The translations under genes were made by a program, and so were the position numbers. The notes beneath the pieces were generated by a model. The model ran no database searches. It had not been told where the DNA came from and saw nothing but the letters and a program-made list of their open reading frames with translations. From positions 310,001-374,000 of the forward strand of contig NZ_ARQM01000011.1 of the NCBI RefSeq assembly GCF_000385135.1: 64,000 nucleotides of DNA, read 5' to 3'. The stretch comes from Promicromonospora sukumoe 327MFSha3.1 (GTDB lineage Bacteria; Actinomycetota; Actinomycetes; Actinomycetales; Cellulomonadaceae). Of the stretch, positions 33,055-42,692 are shown in pieces. Within the stretch, counting starts at the first letter, position 1, and every line of letters begins with the position of its first letter.

Positions 33055-33545
33055 CCAAGCTCGACGCCCGGTTCAGCGACCCCAACGTGCAGCCGACCGC
33101 GTGGGACGAGACGCGGGAGGTGCTCGAGAACGCGCAGCTCACCTGGCTGACCACCGTGCGCGCCGACGGCCGCCCGCACGTCACGCCGCTCGTCGCCGTC
33201 TGGCACGAGGGGGCGCTGCACTTCACCACGGGCCCCGAGGAGCAGAAGGCCGTCAACCTCGAGGGCAACCCGAACGTCGTGCTGACCACGGGCGACAGCA
33301 CCTGGGACAAGGGCCTGGACGTCATGGTCGAGGGCCCGGCCCGGCGCGTCACCGACCAGCGGACCCTGGAGCTGCTCGCCGCCGCGTGGCGGGAGAAGTG
33401 GACCGGGCAGTGGCAGTACGAGGTCGGCGACGGGGCCTTCACCAACGACGTCGGCGGGACGGCGCTCGTGTTCGCGGTCCAGCCGGCCAAGGTGCTGGCC
33501 TTCGGCAAGGGCACCTACAGCCAGACCTCGTACGTGCCTCAGTAG
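33039..33545 (+). CDS. Pyridoxamine 5'-phosphate oxidase-like flavin/F420 protein
   Basis: 168 residues, a split beta-barrel. LTWLTTVRADGRPHVTPLVAVWHEGALHFTT is the PNPOx cofactor-binding start, and KAVNLEGNPNVVLTTGDSTWDKGLDVMVEG follows. Actinobacterial members bind FMN, F420 or heme; which applies here is unclear. ATG 33039 follows AGAAGGAG. It ends 7 bp inside the convergent GH67 gene. Confidence 0.85.
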   Translation: MDNPVTKLDARFSDPNVQPTAWDETREVLENAQLTWLTTVRADGRPHVTPLVAVWHEGALHFTTGPEEQKAVNLEGNPNVVLTTGDSTWDKGLDVMVEGPARRVTDQRTLELLAAAWREKWTGQWQYEVGDGAFTNDVGGTALVFAVQPAKVLAFGKGTYSQTSYVPQ

Positions 33546-35620
33546 ATCGTGCGCCCCCGCTCGTCCGCGATCCCGGACTTCCGCAGGAAGTAGGTGTTGA
33601 CCTGGTCGCGCCACTCGGTGGCGCTGCGGAGCTGCTCGGCCAGCCGCTCGGCGACCCGCTCCGCGACCTGCTGGTCCACGAGCGTGGAGACCTCGGACCA
33701 CGCGCCGATCATCTGCTCCACGCGGTCCACGCCGTCGAAGTGGGTGTCGTAGATGTGCTGCACCACGGTCTTGCCGCTGTGCAGCACGTGCGTGTACGGC
33801 ACGTGGTGGAAGAAGAGCAGCAGCTCGTCGGGGCACGACGACGGCGACTCGTACGTCGCCGACCACGGCGCCGGGTACTGGCCCGCGTAGCCGGTGCCGG
33901 TGCCGACCGTGCGGTCGACGCCGATGCCGTCGCGGTCCGCGAAGTGGTAGGTGCCCCACGGCGTGTACTCGTAGCCGTCGACGTCGGGCCCGTAGTGGTG
34001 GCCGGGGCGCACCATGAAGCCCACCCCGAGCGGCGAGGTGTACTGCTCGTACGTCTCCCACGACCGGTCCAGCACGGCGTGCAGGGCCTGCCCGACGGCG
34101 TCCGGGGCACCCGGGAACGTGAGGTCCACCCACTCGTCGAGCACGGCGCCCGGGTCCAGCGCCGGGTCCCAGCACAGCCGCCCGTAGGCGTAGAGGTTGG
34201 CCTGGGCGAATGGGTGGCCGGTCCAGAACTCGTCGTCGCCCACGTTCGAGACGGCGGCGAACCCGCCGGCGGGCTTGCGCCAGGTGCCGGTGCCCGGGTC
34301 CTCGACGGCCTTGCCGCGGCCCGTGGCGAGGTCGGCCACGCTGGGCGAGCCGTCCGCGCGTCCGGCCGAGTCCCAGAACCGGAAGCCGAGGATCTGGCTC
34401 CACTGCGGCCCGAGGTAGACGGCGTGCCGCTGCTGGCCGGTGTACTCCTGGGTGACCTGCAGCTCCAGGGCGACGCGCGTGTGCGGCATCGCGGCCAGCA
34501 CCGGGCTCAGCGGCTCGCGCACCTGGAAGTCCATGGGCCCGTACTTGACCTGCAGCACCACGTTGTCCGAGAACGTGCCGTCCAGCGGGCGGAAGTGGTC
34601 GTAGGCGGCGCGGGCGCGGTCGGTCGACCGGTCGCGCCAGTCCTGCTTGTGGTCGTAGACGAAGGCGCGCCAGTGGATCAGCCCGTCGTACGGCTCGACG
34701 GCCGCGGCCAGCATGTTCGCGCCGTCGGCGTGGGTGCGCCCGTAGGCGAACGGCCCGGGCTGGCCCTCGGAGTCCGCCTTGACCACGAAGCCGCCGAAGT
34801 CCGGGATCGCGTCCCAGACGCGCGCCGCGGCCCGCACCCACCAGTGCGCGACGCCCTGGTCGAGCGGGTCGGACGTGTCCAGGCCGCCCAGCGTCATCGG
34901 CGAGGCGAACGACACCGACAGGTGCACGCGGATGCCCCAGCGCCGGAACACGGCAGCCACCCGGACGACGTCGCCCAGGTCGTCGGTCAGCAGGCGCGCC
35001 TCGCGCGCGTGCACGTTGACGTTGTTGATGGCCACCCGGTTGATCCCGACGGCGGCCAGCAGGCGCGCGTACCGCTCGACGCGGGACAGGTCGGCGTGCA
35101 CGACGCCGTCGTCGTAGAAGATCGAACCGCCGGAGTAGCCGCGCTCGACCTGGCCCATCGTGGGGTGCACGTCCACGTTGTCCCAGTGGTCGAGCATCCG
35201 CAGGTCGGTCGCGGGGGCGTGGGTCTCGTCGGCGTCGGGCCCGTCGAACGCGGCCTCGCCGAGGCGCACCACGTGGAAGAAGCCGTGCAGCAGCCCGGCG
35301 TCGCACGCCGCCTGGACCACGACGGCGCCCGCCTCGCGCATGATCCGGAAGCTCTCGTCGGACCCCTCCCCGGTCGAGCCCGGCTGCGACAGGGTCAGCA
35401 CCAGGTCGGCGTCCGAGACGCCGTCGCCCACCTCGAGGCGGGAGAAGGAGCCGCCGAACCGGGCGGTCGCCGCGGCGACCTCCTCGGCCACGGTGCCGGC
35501 CAGGGCGCCGTCGCCCGCCACCACCACGCGGCGGCTGCCGATCGCGGCGAACGCGTCGTCGGGCAGCCAGGCCGGATGGGGAACGTGGGCGGAGGAGGGG
35601 CGCGAAGAATCGCCAGTCAT
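33539..35620 (-). CDS. aguA: GH67 alpha-glucuronidase
   Basis: 693 residues, the usual GH67 length. The N-terminal alpha/beta domain (1-135) is followed by a catalytic barrel with ADLSRVERYARLLAAVGINRVAINNVNVHA, then GFVVKADSEGQPGPFAYGRTHADGANM, and the helical C-terminal domain with MVRPGHHYGPDVDGYEYTPWGTYHFADRDGIGVDR. No signal peptide, so it removes (methyl)glucuronic acid from imported aldouronic acids in the cytoplasm and feeds uxaC/uxuB. The ATG at 35620 is taken; one at 35632 is four codons earlier. Confidence 0.94.
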   Translation of the reverse strand: MTGDSSRPSSAHVPHPAWLPDDAFAAIGSRRVVVAGDGALAGTVAEEVAAATARFGGSFSRLEVGDGVSDADLVLTLSQPGSTGEGSDESFRIMREAGAVVVQAACDAGLLHGFFHVVRLGEAAFDGPDADETHAPATDLRMLDHWDNVDVHPTMGQVERGYSGGSIFYDDGVVHADLSRVERYARLLAAVGINRVAINNVNVHAREARLLTDDLGDVVRVAAVFRRWGIRVHLSVSFASPMTLGGLDTSDPLDQGVAHWWVRAAARVWDAIPDFGGFVVKADSEGQPGPFAYGRTHADGANMLAAAVEPYDGLIHWRAFVYDHKQDWRDRSTDRARAAYDHFRPLDGTFSDNVVLQVKYGPMDFQVREPLSPVLAAMPHTRVALELQVTQEYTGQQRHAVYLGPQWSQILGFRFWDSAGRADGSPSVADLATGRGKAVEDPGTGTWRKPAGGFAAVSNVGDDEFWTGHPFAQANLYAYGRLCWDPALDPGAVLDEWVDLTFPGAPDAVGQALHAVLDRSWETYEQYTSPLGVGFMVRPGHHYGPDVDGYEYTPWGTYHFADRDGIGVDRTVGTGTGYAGQYPAPWSATYESPSSCPDELLLFFHHVPYTHVLHSGKTVVQHIYDTHFDGVDRVEQMIGAWSEVSTLVDQQVAERVAERLAEQLRSATEWRDQVNTYFLRKSGIADERGRTIY

Positions 35621-35751
35621 GGAACGTCCCATCCGTCTTGCGGTTGATATGCGGATATAGGGGTGTAGGCACTGTGCCTCAGCGACGGCTCCCGGGTCCA
35701 CCCAGGGGGCCCGGTCTGTCCGGCCCGCGAAAAAGTCGCGACCGGTTCTCA

Positions 35752-35815
35752 CCTTCGAAGCCTAGGTTTCTCCGCTTTGAGCCGCCTCAAAACGGAGAAA
35801 CCCAGGCCTCGAAGG
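35752..35815. repeat. Long-hairpin family B, copy 1 (variant)
   Basis: About 30 paired positions (CCTTCGAAGCCTAGGTTTCT left arm) with three mismatches. It lies between uxaC and aguA, which run in the same direction. Arms are related to the copies at 44258 and 55886. It would separate uxaC from aguA transcription. Confidence 0.7.
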
Positions 35816-35837
35816 AGAGTCCTGCGGTGCGCCCGGG

Positions 35838-37274
35838 TCAGCGCGCCGCGTACGCCGCCTTGGGCAGGTGGTAGGCCAGGTCGGCCGCTGTCTCGACGGC
35901 CTCGTCCAGGTCGAGCCGGTGCTCGGCCACGAGCCGGGCCAGGTAGCCGGCGTCGACGCGGCGCGCCAGGTCGTGCCGGGCGGGGATCGAGCAGAACGCG
36001 CGGGTGTCGTCCACGAAGCCCGACATGTTCGAGAACCCGGCGGTCTCCGTGGCGGCCTCGCGGAACCGGCGCATCGCGTCGGGCGCGTCCAGGAACCACC
36101 AGGGCGCGCCCAGGCGCAGGGCCGGGTAGACGCCGGCCAGCGGGGCGAGCTCGCGCGAGTACACGTCCTCGTCGATGGTGAACGCGATCATCCGGAAGGT
36201 CTCCGAGTTGCCGAACGCCTCCAGCACCGGCCGCAGGCCCTGCGTGAACTCGGCGGTCACGGGGATGTCGTACCCCTTGTCGGGGCCGAACGCCGCCGCG
36301 ACGGCGGGGTCGTGGTCGCGCAGCACGCCGGGGTGGAACTGCATGACCAGGCCGTCCTCGGTGGCCATCCCCGCCATCTGGAACAGCATGTGCGCGGAGA
36401 ACGCCGCCTCCTCGGCCGCGGAGAGGTTCGCGCCGTCCCCGGCCGGACCGGCCGCGAGGGCCTTCTCGAACAGGGCGCGCGCCACCTCGTCGGGCAGCGG
36501 GGTGGTGTCGGCGCTGAAGTGCCCGTGGTCGGTGGCCAGGCCGCCCGCGGCGACGAACGCGGCGCGGCGCTCGCGGAGCGCCGCCAGGTAGCCCGCGTAC
36601 GAGTCGGTGGCGATGCCCGACGCCTTGGCCAGCTTCTCCAGGTCGTCCCGCCAGGTGGGGCGCGCGGGGTGCAGCAGCGGGTCGGGGCGGAAGGTCGGCA
36701 GCACCCGGCCGGGCAGCTCGGCGGCGAGCCGGGTGTGCTCGTCGAGCGTGCTCCAGGCGGGGTCGGTCGTGGCGATGACCTCGATGCCGAACCGGTCCAG
36801 GAGGGCGCGCGGCCGGAAGTCCGGGTCGGCGAGCCGCTCGGCGATCTGGTCGTAGACCTGGTCGGCGGTCTCCGCGGACGGCCGCACCGTCACGCCGAAG
36901 ATCTCGACCAGCTCGTGCTCCATCCAGTACCGCGTGGGCGTGCCGCGGAAGTGCTTCCAGCCCGCGCAGAACCGGCGGAAGATCTCGCGCGGGTCGGACT
37001 CGAACCCGGGCGCGACGGCGGGGCCGACGCCCAGCTCGGGGAGCTTGGCGCCCTGCGACACGAGCATCCGCGTCAGGTAGTGGTCGGGGACCACGAGGAG
37101 CTGGGCGGGGTCGGGGAAGGGCTCGTCGTCCGCGAAGGCGGTGACGTCCACGTGGCCGTGCATCGAGACGATCGGGAGGTCCTGGACCGCCGCGTAGATC
37201 TCGCGCGCGATCGGCCGGGTCACGGGGTCGGCGGGCAGGGCGCGGTCGGGGTGCAGCGTCCAGGTGTCGGTCAC
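35838..37274 (-). CDS. uxaC: Glucuronate isomerase
   Basis: 478 residues from GTG 37274 (AGGAGG upstream). LPIVSMHGHVDVTAFADDEP carries the N-terminal metal-binding HGH. HFRGTPTRYWMEHELVEIFGV, GLVMQFHPGVLRDHD, and the C-terminal CSIPARHDLARRVDAGYLARLV are all UxaC family signatures. It converts D-glucuronate to D-fructuronate (or galacturonate to tagaturonate). It is divergent from a LacI gene and the uronate-import operon that ends in uxuB. Confidence 0.95.
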   Translation of the reverse strand: MTDTWTLHPDRALPADPVTRPIAREIYAAVQDLPIVSMHGHVDVTAFADDEPFPDPAQLLVVPDHYLTRMLVSQGAKLPELGVGPAVAPGFESDPREIFRRFCAGWKHFRGTPTRYWMEHELVEIFGVTVRPSAETADQVYDQIAERLADPDFRPRALLDRFGIEVIATTDPAWSTLDEHTRLAAELPGRVLPTFRPDPLLHPARPTWRDDLEKLAKASGIATDSYAGYLAALRERRAAFVAAGGLATDHGHFSADTTPLPDEVARALFEKALAAGPAGDGANLSAAEEAAFSAHMLFQMAGMATEDGLVMQFHPGVLRDHDPAVAAAFGPDKGYDIPVTAEFTQGLRPVLEAFGNSETFRMIAFTIDEDVYSRELAPLAGVYPALRLGAPWWFLDAPDAMRRFREAATETAGFSNMSGFVDDTRAFCSIPARHDLARRVDAGYLARLVAEHRLDLDEAVETAADLAYHLPKAAYAAR

Positions 37275-37309
37275 AGAGTCCTCCTGCGGGCGTCGTTGCC
37301 GGTTCGGGT

Positions 37310-37415
37310 AAGCGCTTCCACATCGTAGGCATTGCCAAGCCTCGATACGAACGTGAGAAGCAGAGCATTGCGAACGTTTGCAGCCAAACCCTACGATAGT
37401 GTGCAAACGTTCGCA
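37310..37415. promoter_or_regulatory. LacI operators in the uxaC / LacI divergent region
   Basis: Two inverted copies of a LacI-type palindrome: TGCGAACGTTTGCA (37369-37382) and TGCAAACGTTCGCA (37402-37415), centres 33 bp apart. A third, different palindrome AAGCGCTT (37310-37317) lies nearest uxaC. The pair sits just upstream of the regulator ATG at 37441, so autoregulation and control of uxaC are likely. Confidence 0.75.
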
Positions 37416-37440
37416 GTGTCGCGAATCGCCAGGAGGTGGC

Positions 37441-38478
37441 ATGGTCACGGTGCACGACGTCGCGCGCGCCGCCGGGGTCTCGATCTCCACCGTCTCGCGC
37501 GCGCTGACCGCCCCCGAGCGGGTGGCGGCCGCCACCCGCGACCGCGTGACCAGGGTCGCCGCCGAGCTCGGCTACCGACCCAACCTCGCGGCCAGCGGCC
37601 TGCGGATGGGCCGCACGCATGCCGTCGGGCTACTGGTCCCCGACCTGGAGAACCCGTACTTCGCGTCCGTGACGAAGAGCGTCCAGGCGCGGGCCCGCGC
37701 CGAGGGCTACGAGGTCTTCGTCGCCGACACCGACGAGGACGCCGACGTCGAGCCCGAGCTGATCGGCGCGCTCGCCGCCCGGACCGACGGCCTGCTGCTG
37801 GCCTCGCCCCGCTCGGGCGAGGCCGAGCTGCGGACCGCGCTCGACGGGCTGACGGCGGTGCTCGCGAGCCGCGAGCTGCCGGCGGCCGCGCCCGGCACCG
37901 GCGACGGGACCGACGCCGACTCCGCCGCCCCCGACGCCGTCCCGTTCGTCGCCGTGGACGACGCCGACGGCGTCGCGCAGATCCTCGGGCACCTGCACGC
38001 CCTGGGGCACCGCAGGGTCGGGGTCGCGGCCGGCCCGCCGTCGTCCTGGTCCGGACGGCGCCGCGTCGCGGGGCTCGTCACCGCCGCCGCGCGCTGGGAC
38101 CTCGAGCTGGTGCGGCTCGGCACCTTCCAGCCGTACTTCGCGGGCGGCACCCAGGCCGCCGACCACGCCGTGGCGAGCGGCGTCACCGCCGTCGTCGCGT
38201 TCAACGACCTCATGGCCCTCGGCATCCTGGACCGCCTGCGCCAGCGCGGGATCGACGTACCGGGCCGCATGTCGGTGGTCGGATTCGACGACGTGCAGCT
38301 CGCCACCCTGGTCTCGCCCGCGCTGACCACCGTGCACGCCCCGCTGGCCCGCCTGGGCCGGCGCGCCGTCGACCTGCTGCTCGCGCGCCTGCGCGGCGGC
38401 ACGCCGGCGAGCGTCCAGCTCCCCGTGGAGCTCACGATCCGCGGGTCCTCAGGACCCGCACCGGCCGGGACCGACTGA
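37441..38478 (+). CDS. LacI family regulator of glucuronate genes
   Basis: 345 residues. The HTH is VTVHDVARAAGVSISTVSRAL, the hinge is RDRVTRVAAELGYRPNLAAS, and the sensor domain contains LLVPDLENPYFASVTKSVQ and the terminal MSVVGFDDVQLATLVSPALTTVHAP. ATG 37441 follows AGGAGG. As first gene of the importer-uxuB operon, facing uxaC, it probably senses glucuronate, fructuronate or an aldouronate. Confidence 0.92.
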   Translation: MVTVHDVARAAGVSISTVSRALTAPERVAAATRDRVTRVAAELGYRPNLAASGLRMGRTHAVGLLVPDLENPYFASVTKSVQARARAEGYEVFVADTDEDADVEPELIGALAARTDGLLLASPRSGEAELRTALDGLTAVLASRELPAAAPGTGDGTDADSAAPDAVPFVAVDDADGVAQILGHLHALGHRRVGVAAGPPSSWSGRRRVAGLVTAAARWDLELVRLGTFQPYFAGGTQAADHAVASGVTAVVAFNDLMALGILDRLRQRGIDVPGRMSVVGFDDVQLATLVSPALTTVHAPLARLGRRAVDLLLARLRGGTPASVQLPVELTIRGSSGPAPAGTD

Positions 38479-38530
38479 GGTCCCTCCTGGCCACCAACCC
38501 GGGCGACGGAGCCCGAGAGAGGAAGGCACC

Positions 38531-39763
38531 ATGCGTACCTCGAAGAAGGCGGTGGCGCTCGCGGGCGTCGCCGCGCTGGCCCTGCTCACCGCGTGCGCCC
38601 CGCCCGCGCCGCCCGGCGGGGAGAGCGGCGGCGCCGTGACCGACGCGTCGGAGGTCCCCGACACGCCGTCGGAGCCGGTCACCCTGAACATCCTCGACGT
38701 CGCGGGCAACCAGCGGCTCACCGAGGGCATGGTCGACGAGTTCGTCGAGAACAACCCGGACGTCATCGAGTCGGTGACCTGGGAGACGGGCGGCGCGCCC
38801 GACGTCACGGGCATCGTCAAACCGCAGGTGGACAGCGGCAACCTGTCCATCGACGTGGTGTTCACCGGCAACGACGGGCTCGCGGCCGGAATCGGCCAGG
38901 ACCTGTGGATCCCGCTCGTGGACGACTACGGCGACCGGCTGACCAACCAGGAGAACTACCTGGAGCCCGCCGCGAACATGCAGGAGCTCGCCGAGGGCTA
39001 CGGCGTGGTGACGACCTACTACCCGTCCGGTCCGCTGCTGCAGTACGACCCCGAGGTGGTCGGCACGCCGCCGGCCACACCCGAGGAGCTGCTGGAGTGG
39101 GCGAAGGCCAACCCGGGCAAGTTCGGGTACGCGCGCCCCGCGAACTCCGGCCCCGGCCGCACGTTCCTCATGGGCCTGCCCTACATCTTGGGCGACGAGG
39201 ACCCGACCGACCCCGAGAACGGCTGGGACAAGACCTGGGCGTACCTCAAGGAGCTCGGTCAGTACGTCGACACCTATCCGACGGGCACGGGCCAGGTCGT
39301 GACCAACATGGCCGACGGCACCTGGTCGATGATCCCGACCACCACCGGCTGGGACATCGCCCCGCGGGCCGAGGGCCAGCTCCCGGACACCCTGGAGGCC
39401 GCCGCGTTCGACGACTTCACGTGGGTGACCGACGCGCACTACGCCGCGATCCCGAAGGGGCAGAGCGCCGACAAGATCAGCGCGATCCTGCTCCTGCTGC
39501 AGGACATGCTCACCCCCGAGCAGAACGCCAAGGCGTACGACGCCGGCTACTTCTACCCGGGCCCGGCGGTCGAGGGCGCGACGCTCGACCTCGCGCCGCA
39601 GGAGTCGCAGGACGTCATCGAGGACTTCGGCCGCCCGCTGTTCGACGAGCTCATCGAGTCGCAGGACGCCGTCGTGCCGCTCGACGCGGACTCGATGGTG
39701 ACCGCGTTCGACATCTGGGACCGCGAGGTCGGCGGCGGCAAGGTGGAGGAAGAGGCCGAATGA
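38531..39763 (+). CDS. Periplasmic-type binding lipoprotein, polyamine/Fe3+-class ABC importer
   Basis: 410 residues. The lipobox ALLTAC (Cys ~21) precedes a linker PPAPPGGES. The mature domain (LNILDVAGNQRLTEGMVDEF onward) belongs to the family II/D group used for polyamines, iron, thiamine and some sugars acids, with GVVTTYYPSGPLLQYDPEVV as the open-cleft region. It is followed immediately by its own ATPase and two permeases (PotABCD-like order) and then by uxuB. A uronate ligand is inferred from this context, not from the sequence. Confidence 0.82.
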   Translation: MRTSKKAVALAGVAALALLTACAPPAPPGGESGGAVTDASEVPDTPSEPVTLNILDVAGNQRLTEGMVDEFVENNPDVIESVTWETGGAPDVTGIVKPQVDSGNLSIDVVFTGNDGLAAGIGQDLWIPLVDDYGDRLTNQENYLEPAANMQELAEGYGVVTTYYPSGPLLQYDPEVVGTPPATPEELLEWAKANPGKFGYARPANSGPGRTFLMGLPYILGDEDPTDPENGWDKTWAYLKELGQYVDTYPTGTGQVVTNMADGTWSMIPTTTGWDIAPRAEGQLPDTLEAAAFDDFTWVTDAHYAAIPKGQSADKISAILLLLQDMLTPEQNAKAYDAGYFYPGPAVEGATLDLAPQESQDVIEDFGRPLFDELIESQDAVVPLDADSMVTAFDIWDREVGGGKVEEEAE

Positions 39764-40893
39764 GCGACTTCGAGTCCCTGGAGCTGCGGGGCGTCGGCCG
39801 CCGCTTCGGCGGGGTGGACGCGCTGGCCGGCCTGGACCTGACGATCCGGGCGGGGGAGTTCGTCGCGCTGCTGGGGCCGTCCGGCTGCGGCAAGTCGACG
39901 GCGCTCAACTGCCTGGCCGGCCTGCTGCCGCTGACGCACGGCGAGATCCGGCTGGACGGGCGGCGGATCGACACGCTGCCGCCGGAGCGGCGCGGGTTCG
40001 GCATGGTGTTCCAGTCCTACGCCCTGTTTCCGCACCTCAGCGTCGAGAAGAACGTCGCGTTCGGGCTCCAGATGCAGGGTGTGCCGCGGGCCGAGATCGG
40101 CTCGCGGGTACGTGCGGCGATCGACCTGGTCAAGCTCGGCGAGCACGCGAAGAAGCTGCCCGGCCAGCTCTCGGGCGGCCAGCAGCAGCGTGTGGCCATC
40201 GCCCGCGCGGTGGTGCTCGAGCCGTCGCTCGTGCTCATGGACGAGCCGCTGTCGAATCTCGACGCCAAGCTGCGCCTCGACATGCGCACCGAGATCCGGC
40301 GGCTGCACCAGTCGCTCGGGCTCACCACGATCTACGTGACGCACGACCAGGAGGAGGCGCTGTCGCTGGCCGACCGCCTGGTGGTGATGCGCGAGGGTCG
40401 CGTGCAGCAGGTCGGCACGCCCGACGAGCTCTACGAGAGCCCGGCGAGCTGGTACGTCGCCGACTTCATGGGGTACCGGAACATCCTGCCCGCGACCGTC
40501 GTCGCGGCGTCCGGGGGCGAGGCCGTGGTCGAGCTCGCGGGCGCGGCGGACGGCGGCGTCCGGCTCACCGGGCGGGCCGTCGGCGCGCTGAGCGCGGGGG
40601 ACCGGGTGCGGGTCGCGGTGCGGCCGGAGGACCTGCACGTGGGCTCGACCGGCGGTGGGGGCTCGACCAGCGGCGGGGCCGGCGTGATTCCCGGCACCGT
40701 GTCCGTCGTCGAGTACCACGGGCGCGAGTTCGCTGTCGGGGTGCAGGCCGGCGACACCATGCTGCACGCCCGCGCGGCGACGGCGCCCGACGTCGGCGGC
40801 GCCGTCACCCTGACCGCGCCGGTCGACCGGGTGCTCGTGTTCCCCGAGTCGCTGGACGCCGTCGTGCCGCAGGCGCAGGAGGTGGCGGCGTGA
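39760..40893 (+). CDS. ABC transporter ATP-binding protein, PotA/FbpC type
   Basis: 377 residues. Walker A is GPSGCGKST, the signature LSGGQQQRVAIARA, Walker B LVLMDEPLSNLD, and the H-loop VTHDQEEA. The C-terminal TOBE domain (~240-370) carries the regulatory beta-barrel. Residues ~295-307 (STGGGGSTSGG) look like a partial family C repeat in the linker. The start overlaps the binding-protein stop (ATGA). It is the only ATPase gene with a TOBE domain in the window, so it could also energise the two ATPase-less CUT1 importers; that is speculation. Confidence 0.92.
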   Translation: MSDFESLELRGVGRRFGGVDALAGLDLTIRAGEFVALLGPSGCGKSTALNCLAGLLPLTHGEIRLDGRRIDTLPPERRGFGMVFQSYALFPHLSVEKNVAFGLQMQGVPRAEIGSRVRAAIDLVKLGEHAKKLPGQLSGGQQQRVAIARAVVLEPSLVLMDEPLSNLDAKLRLDMRTEIRRLHQSLGLTTIYVTHDQEEALSLADRLVVMREGRVQQVGTPDELYESPASWYVADFMGYRNILPATVVAASGGEAVVELAGAADGGVRLTGRAVGALSAGDRVRVAVRPEDLHVGSTGGGGSTSGGAGVIPGTVSVVEYHGREFAVGVQAGDTMLHARAATAPDVGGAVTLTAPVDRVLVFPESLDAVVPQAQEVAA

Positions 40894-40923
40894 GGCGCCC
40901 GTCCGCCCGCGGGGAGGTGCGCC

Positions 40924-41838
40924 ATGAGTAGCGCCGGACGCGCCACCGCGAGCCTGCGGCACCGCCTGGCCGAGCGCGGCATCGACTCGACCCTGTTCCT
41001 GCTCGTGCCCGGGCTCGTGGTCGCCGTCGCGCTGTTCGTGTACCCGTTCTCGTACGGGATCGGGCTCACGATCCAGCCCACGGCAGCCATGCGGGAGCAG
41101 TGGGGCGGCGGCGCCCTCGCGAACTACGTGGCGTTCTTCCGCGACCCGTTCGTGTTCGACTCCGTGTGGCTCACGATGCGCCTCGCGCTGCCGGCCGCCC
41201 TGTTCAACGTGCTGGCGTCGGTGCCGGTGGCGATGGTGCTGCGGCACCGGTTCCGCGGCAAGCGCCTGCTGACGTCGCTGCTGGTGCTGCCCATCACGCT
41301 GGGCACCGTGCTCACCGCGCAGGGCCTGCTGATCTTCGCCGGGCGGCAGGGCTGGATCAACCGGGTGCTGCTCGAGCTCGGCATGATCGACGAGCCGCTC
41401 AAGCTGGTGAACAACTACCTGGGCGTGATGCTCTCGCTGATCATCACCGGCTTCCCGTTCGCGTTCCTGCTCATCTCGTCCTACCTGTCGGGCATCGACC
41501 CGTCGCTGGAGCAGGCCGCCAAGACCCTGGGCGCGGGCTGGTGGCAGCGGTTCCGGCGGATCGTGCTGCCGCTGCTCGCCCCCGGGCTGGCCACCACGTT
41601 CGTGCTGACGTTCGTGCTCGCGTTCTCGGTGTTCCCGTCGGCACGGCTGGTCGGTGACGCCATGGGCGAGACCCGGGTCATGTCGCTCATGGCGTTCCGG
41701 GCGTTCGGCGAGCAGAACGACTACGCCATGGCGTCCACCATCGCGCTGATGATGGGCGCCGTCGAGCTGGTCGTCGTCGTCGCGGTGCTGGGCCTGCGCT
41801 CGCTGCTGTACCGCGGGACCACGGGAGGGAAGGGCTGA
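40924..41838 (+). CDS. ABC permease 1, polyamine/Fe3+ class
   Basis: 304 residues, six TM helices. The EAA-type loop is LEQAAKTLGAGWWQRFRRIVLPLLAPG, of the PotB/FbpB group rather than the CUT1 group. ATG 40924 follows GGGGAGG. Its stop shares one base with the start of the second permease (TGATG). Confidence 0.9.
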   Translation: MSSAGRATASLRHRLAERGIDSTLFLLVPGLVVAVALFVYPFSYGIGLTIQPTAAMREQWGGGALANYVAFFRDPFVFDSVWLTMRLALPAALFNVLASVPVAMVLRHRFRGKRLLTSLLVLPITLGTVLTAQGLLIFAGRQGWINRVLLELGMIDEPLKLVNNYLGVMLSLIITGFPFAFLLISSYLSGIDPSLEQAAKTLGAGWWQRFRRIVLPLLAPGLATTFVLTFVLAFSVFPSARLVGDAMGETRVMSLMAFRAFGEQNDYAMASTIALMMGAVELVVVVAVLGLRSLLYRGTTGGKG

Positions 41839-42692
41839 TGGCCACGTCAACGCTGGAACGGCCGCTCGCCGCGCGGCCGTCCACCTGGTTCGTGTGGGCG
41901 GGCATGGCCGCGTTCGGGGTGTTCCTGCTCGGGATCCTCGTCGCGGTGGTCGTCGACTCGTTCGGCCGGCAGTGGTTCGACACCTGGCTGCCCGACGGGC
42001 TGACCACCGAGCGCTACGTCGAGGCCTGGGACCGGTTCGACCTCGGCGAGGTGGTCGGCGTCACCGTCGGCGTCGCCGTGCTCGTCGTCGTGATCTCGGT
42101 GCTGGTGGGCGTGCCCGCCGCGTACGTGCTGGCCCGCCGGGACTTCCCGGGCAAGCGCGCCGTCATGCTGCTGTTCCTGCTGCCGGTGCTCATGCCGCCC
42201 ATCACCTACGGCATCCCGCTCGCCACCGTCATGTACTCGTTCGGGCTGGGCCGCACGCTGACCGCCGTCGTGCTGGTCAACCTCGTGCCGTCCGTCCCGT
42301 TCGTGATCCTGACGATGACGCCGTTCATCGAGCAGATCAACCCCGCCATCGAGTCGGCCGCCCGGATGTGCGGCGCCAGGACCCGGCAGGTGTTCACCCG
42401 GATCCTGGCCCCGCTGCTGGTGCCGGGTATCCTCGCGGCGGCCATCCTGGTACTCGTGCGGACCGTCGGGCTCTTCGAGCTGACGTTCCTCGTCTCGGGC
42501 CCAGGTTCGGACACACTCGTCGTAGCCATCTACCGTGGCATGACGGCCGCCGGCGGTGGCGAGGCGAGGCAGCTCATCTCGGCCATGTCGGTGATCTACA
42601 CCGCGACGATGCTCGCCATGCTCGTGGTGGCGCTGCGGTTCGTGAACCCGACGCAGCTCGTAGCACAAGTCAAGGAGACACGTGATGACTGA
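41838..42692 (+). CDS. ABC permease 2, polyamine/Fe3+ class
   Basis: 284 residues, six TM helices. The EAA-type loop is IESAARMCGARTRQVFTRILAPLLVPG, as in PotC-like subunits. FELTFLVSGPGSDTLVVAIY lies in the following external/TM region. The end overlaps the uxuB start by 8 bp, tying the importer to fructuronate metabolism. Confidence 0.9.
   Translation: MATSTLERPLAARPSTWFVWAGMAAFGVFLLGILVAVVVDSFGRQWFDTWLPDGLTTERYVEAWDRFDLGEVVGVTVGVAVLVVVISVLVGVPAAYVLARRDFPGKRAVMLLFLLPVLMPPITYGIPLATVMYSFGLGRTLTAVVLVNLVPSVPFVILTMTPFIEQINPAIESAARMCGARTRQVFTRILAPLLVPGILAAAILVLVRTVGLFELTFLVSGPGSDTLVVAIYRGMTAAGGGEARQLISAMSVIYTATMLAMLVVALRFVNPTQLVAQVKETRDD

Noticed and set aside
37310-37317. AAGCGCTT as a definite LacI operator for uxaC
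   Set aside because: An 8-bp palindrome can arise by chance in this GC-rich context; listed only as part of the operator region.
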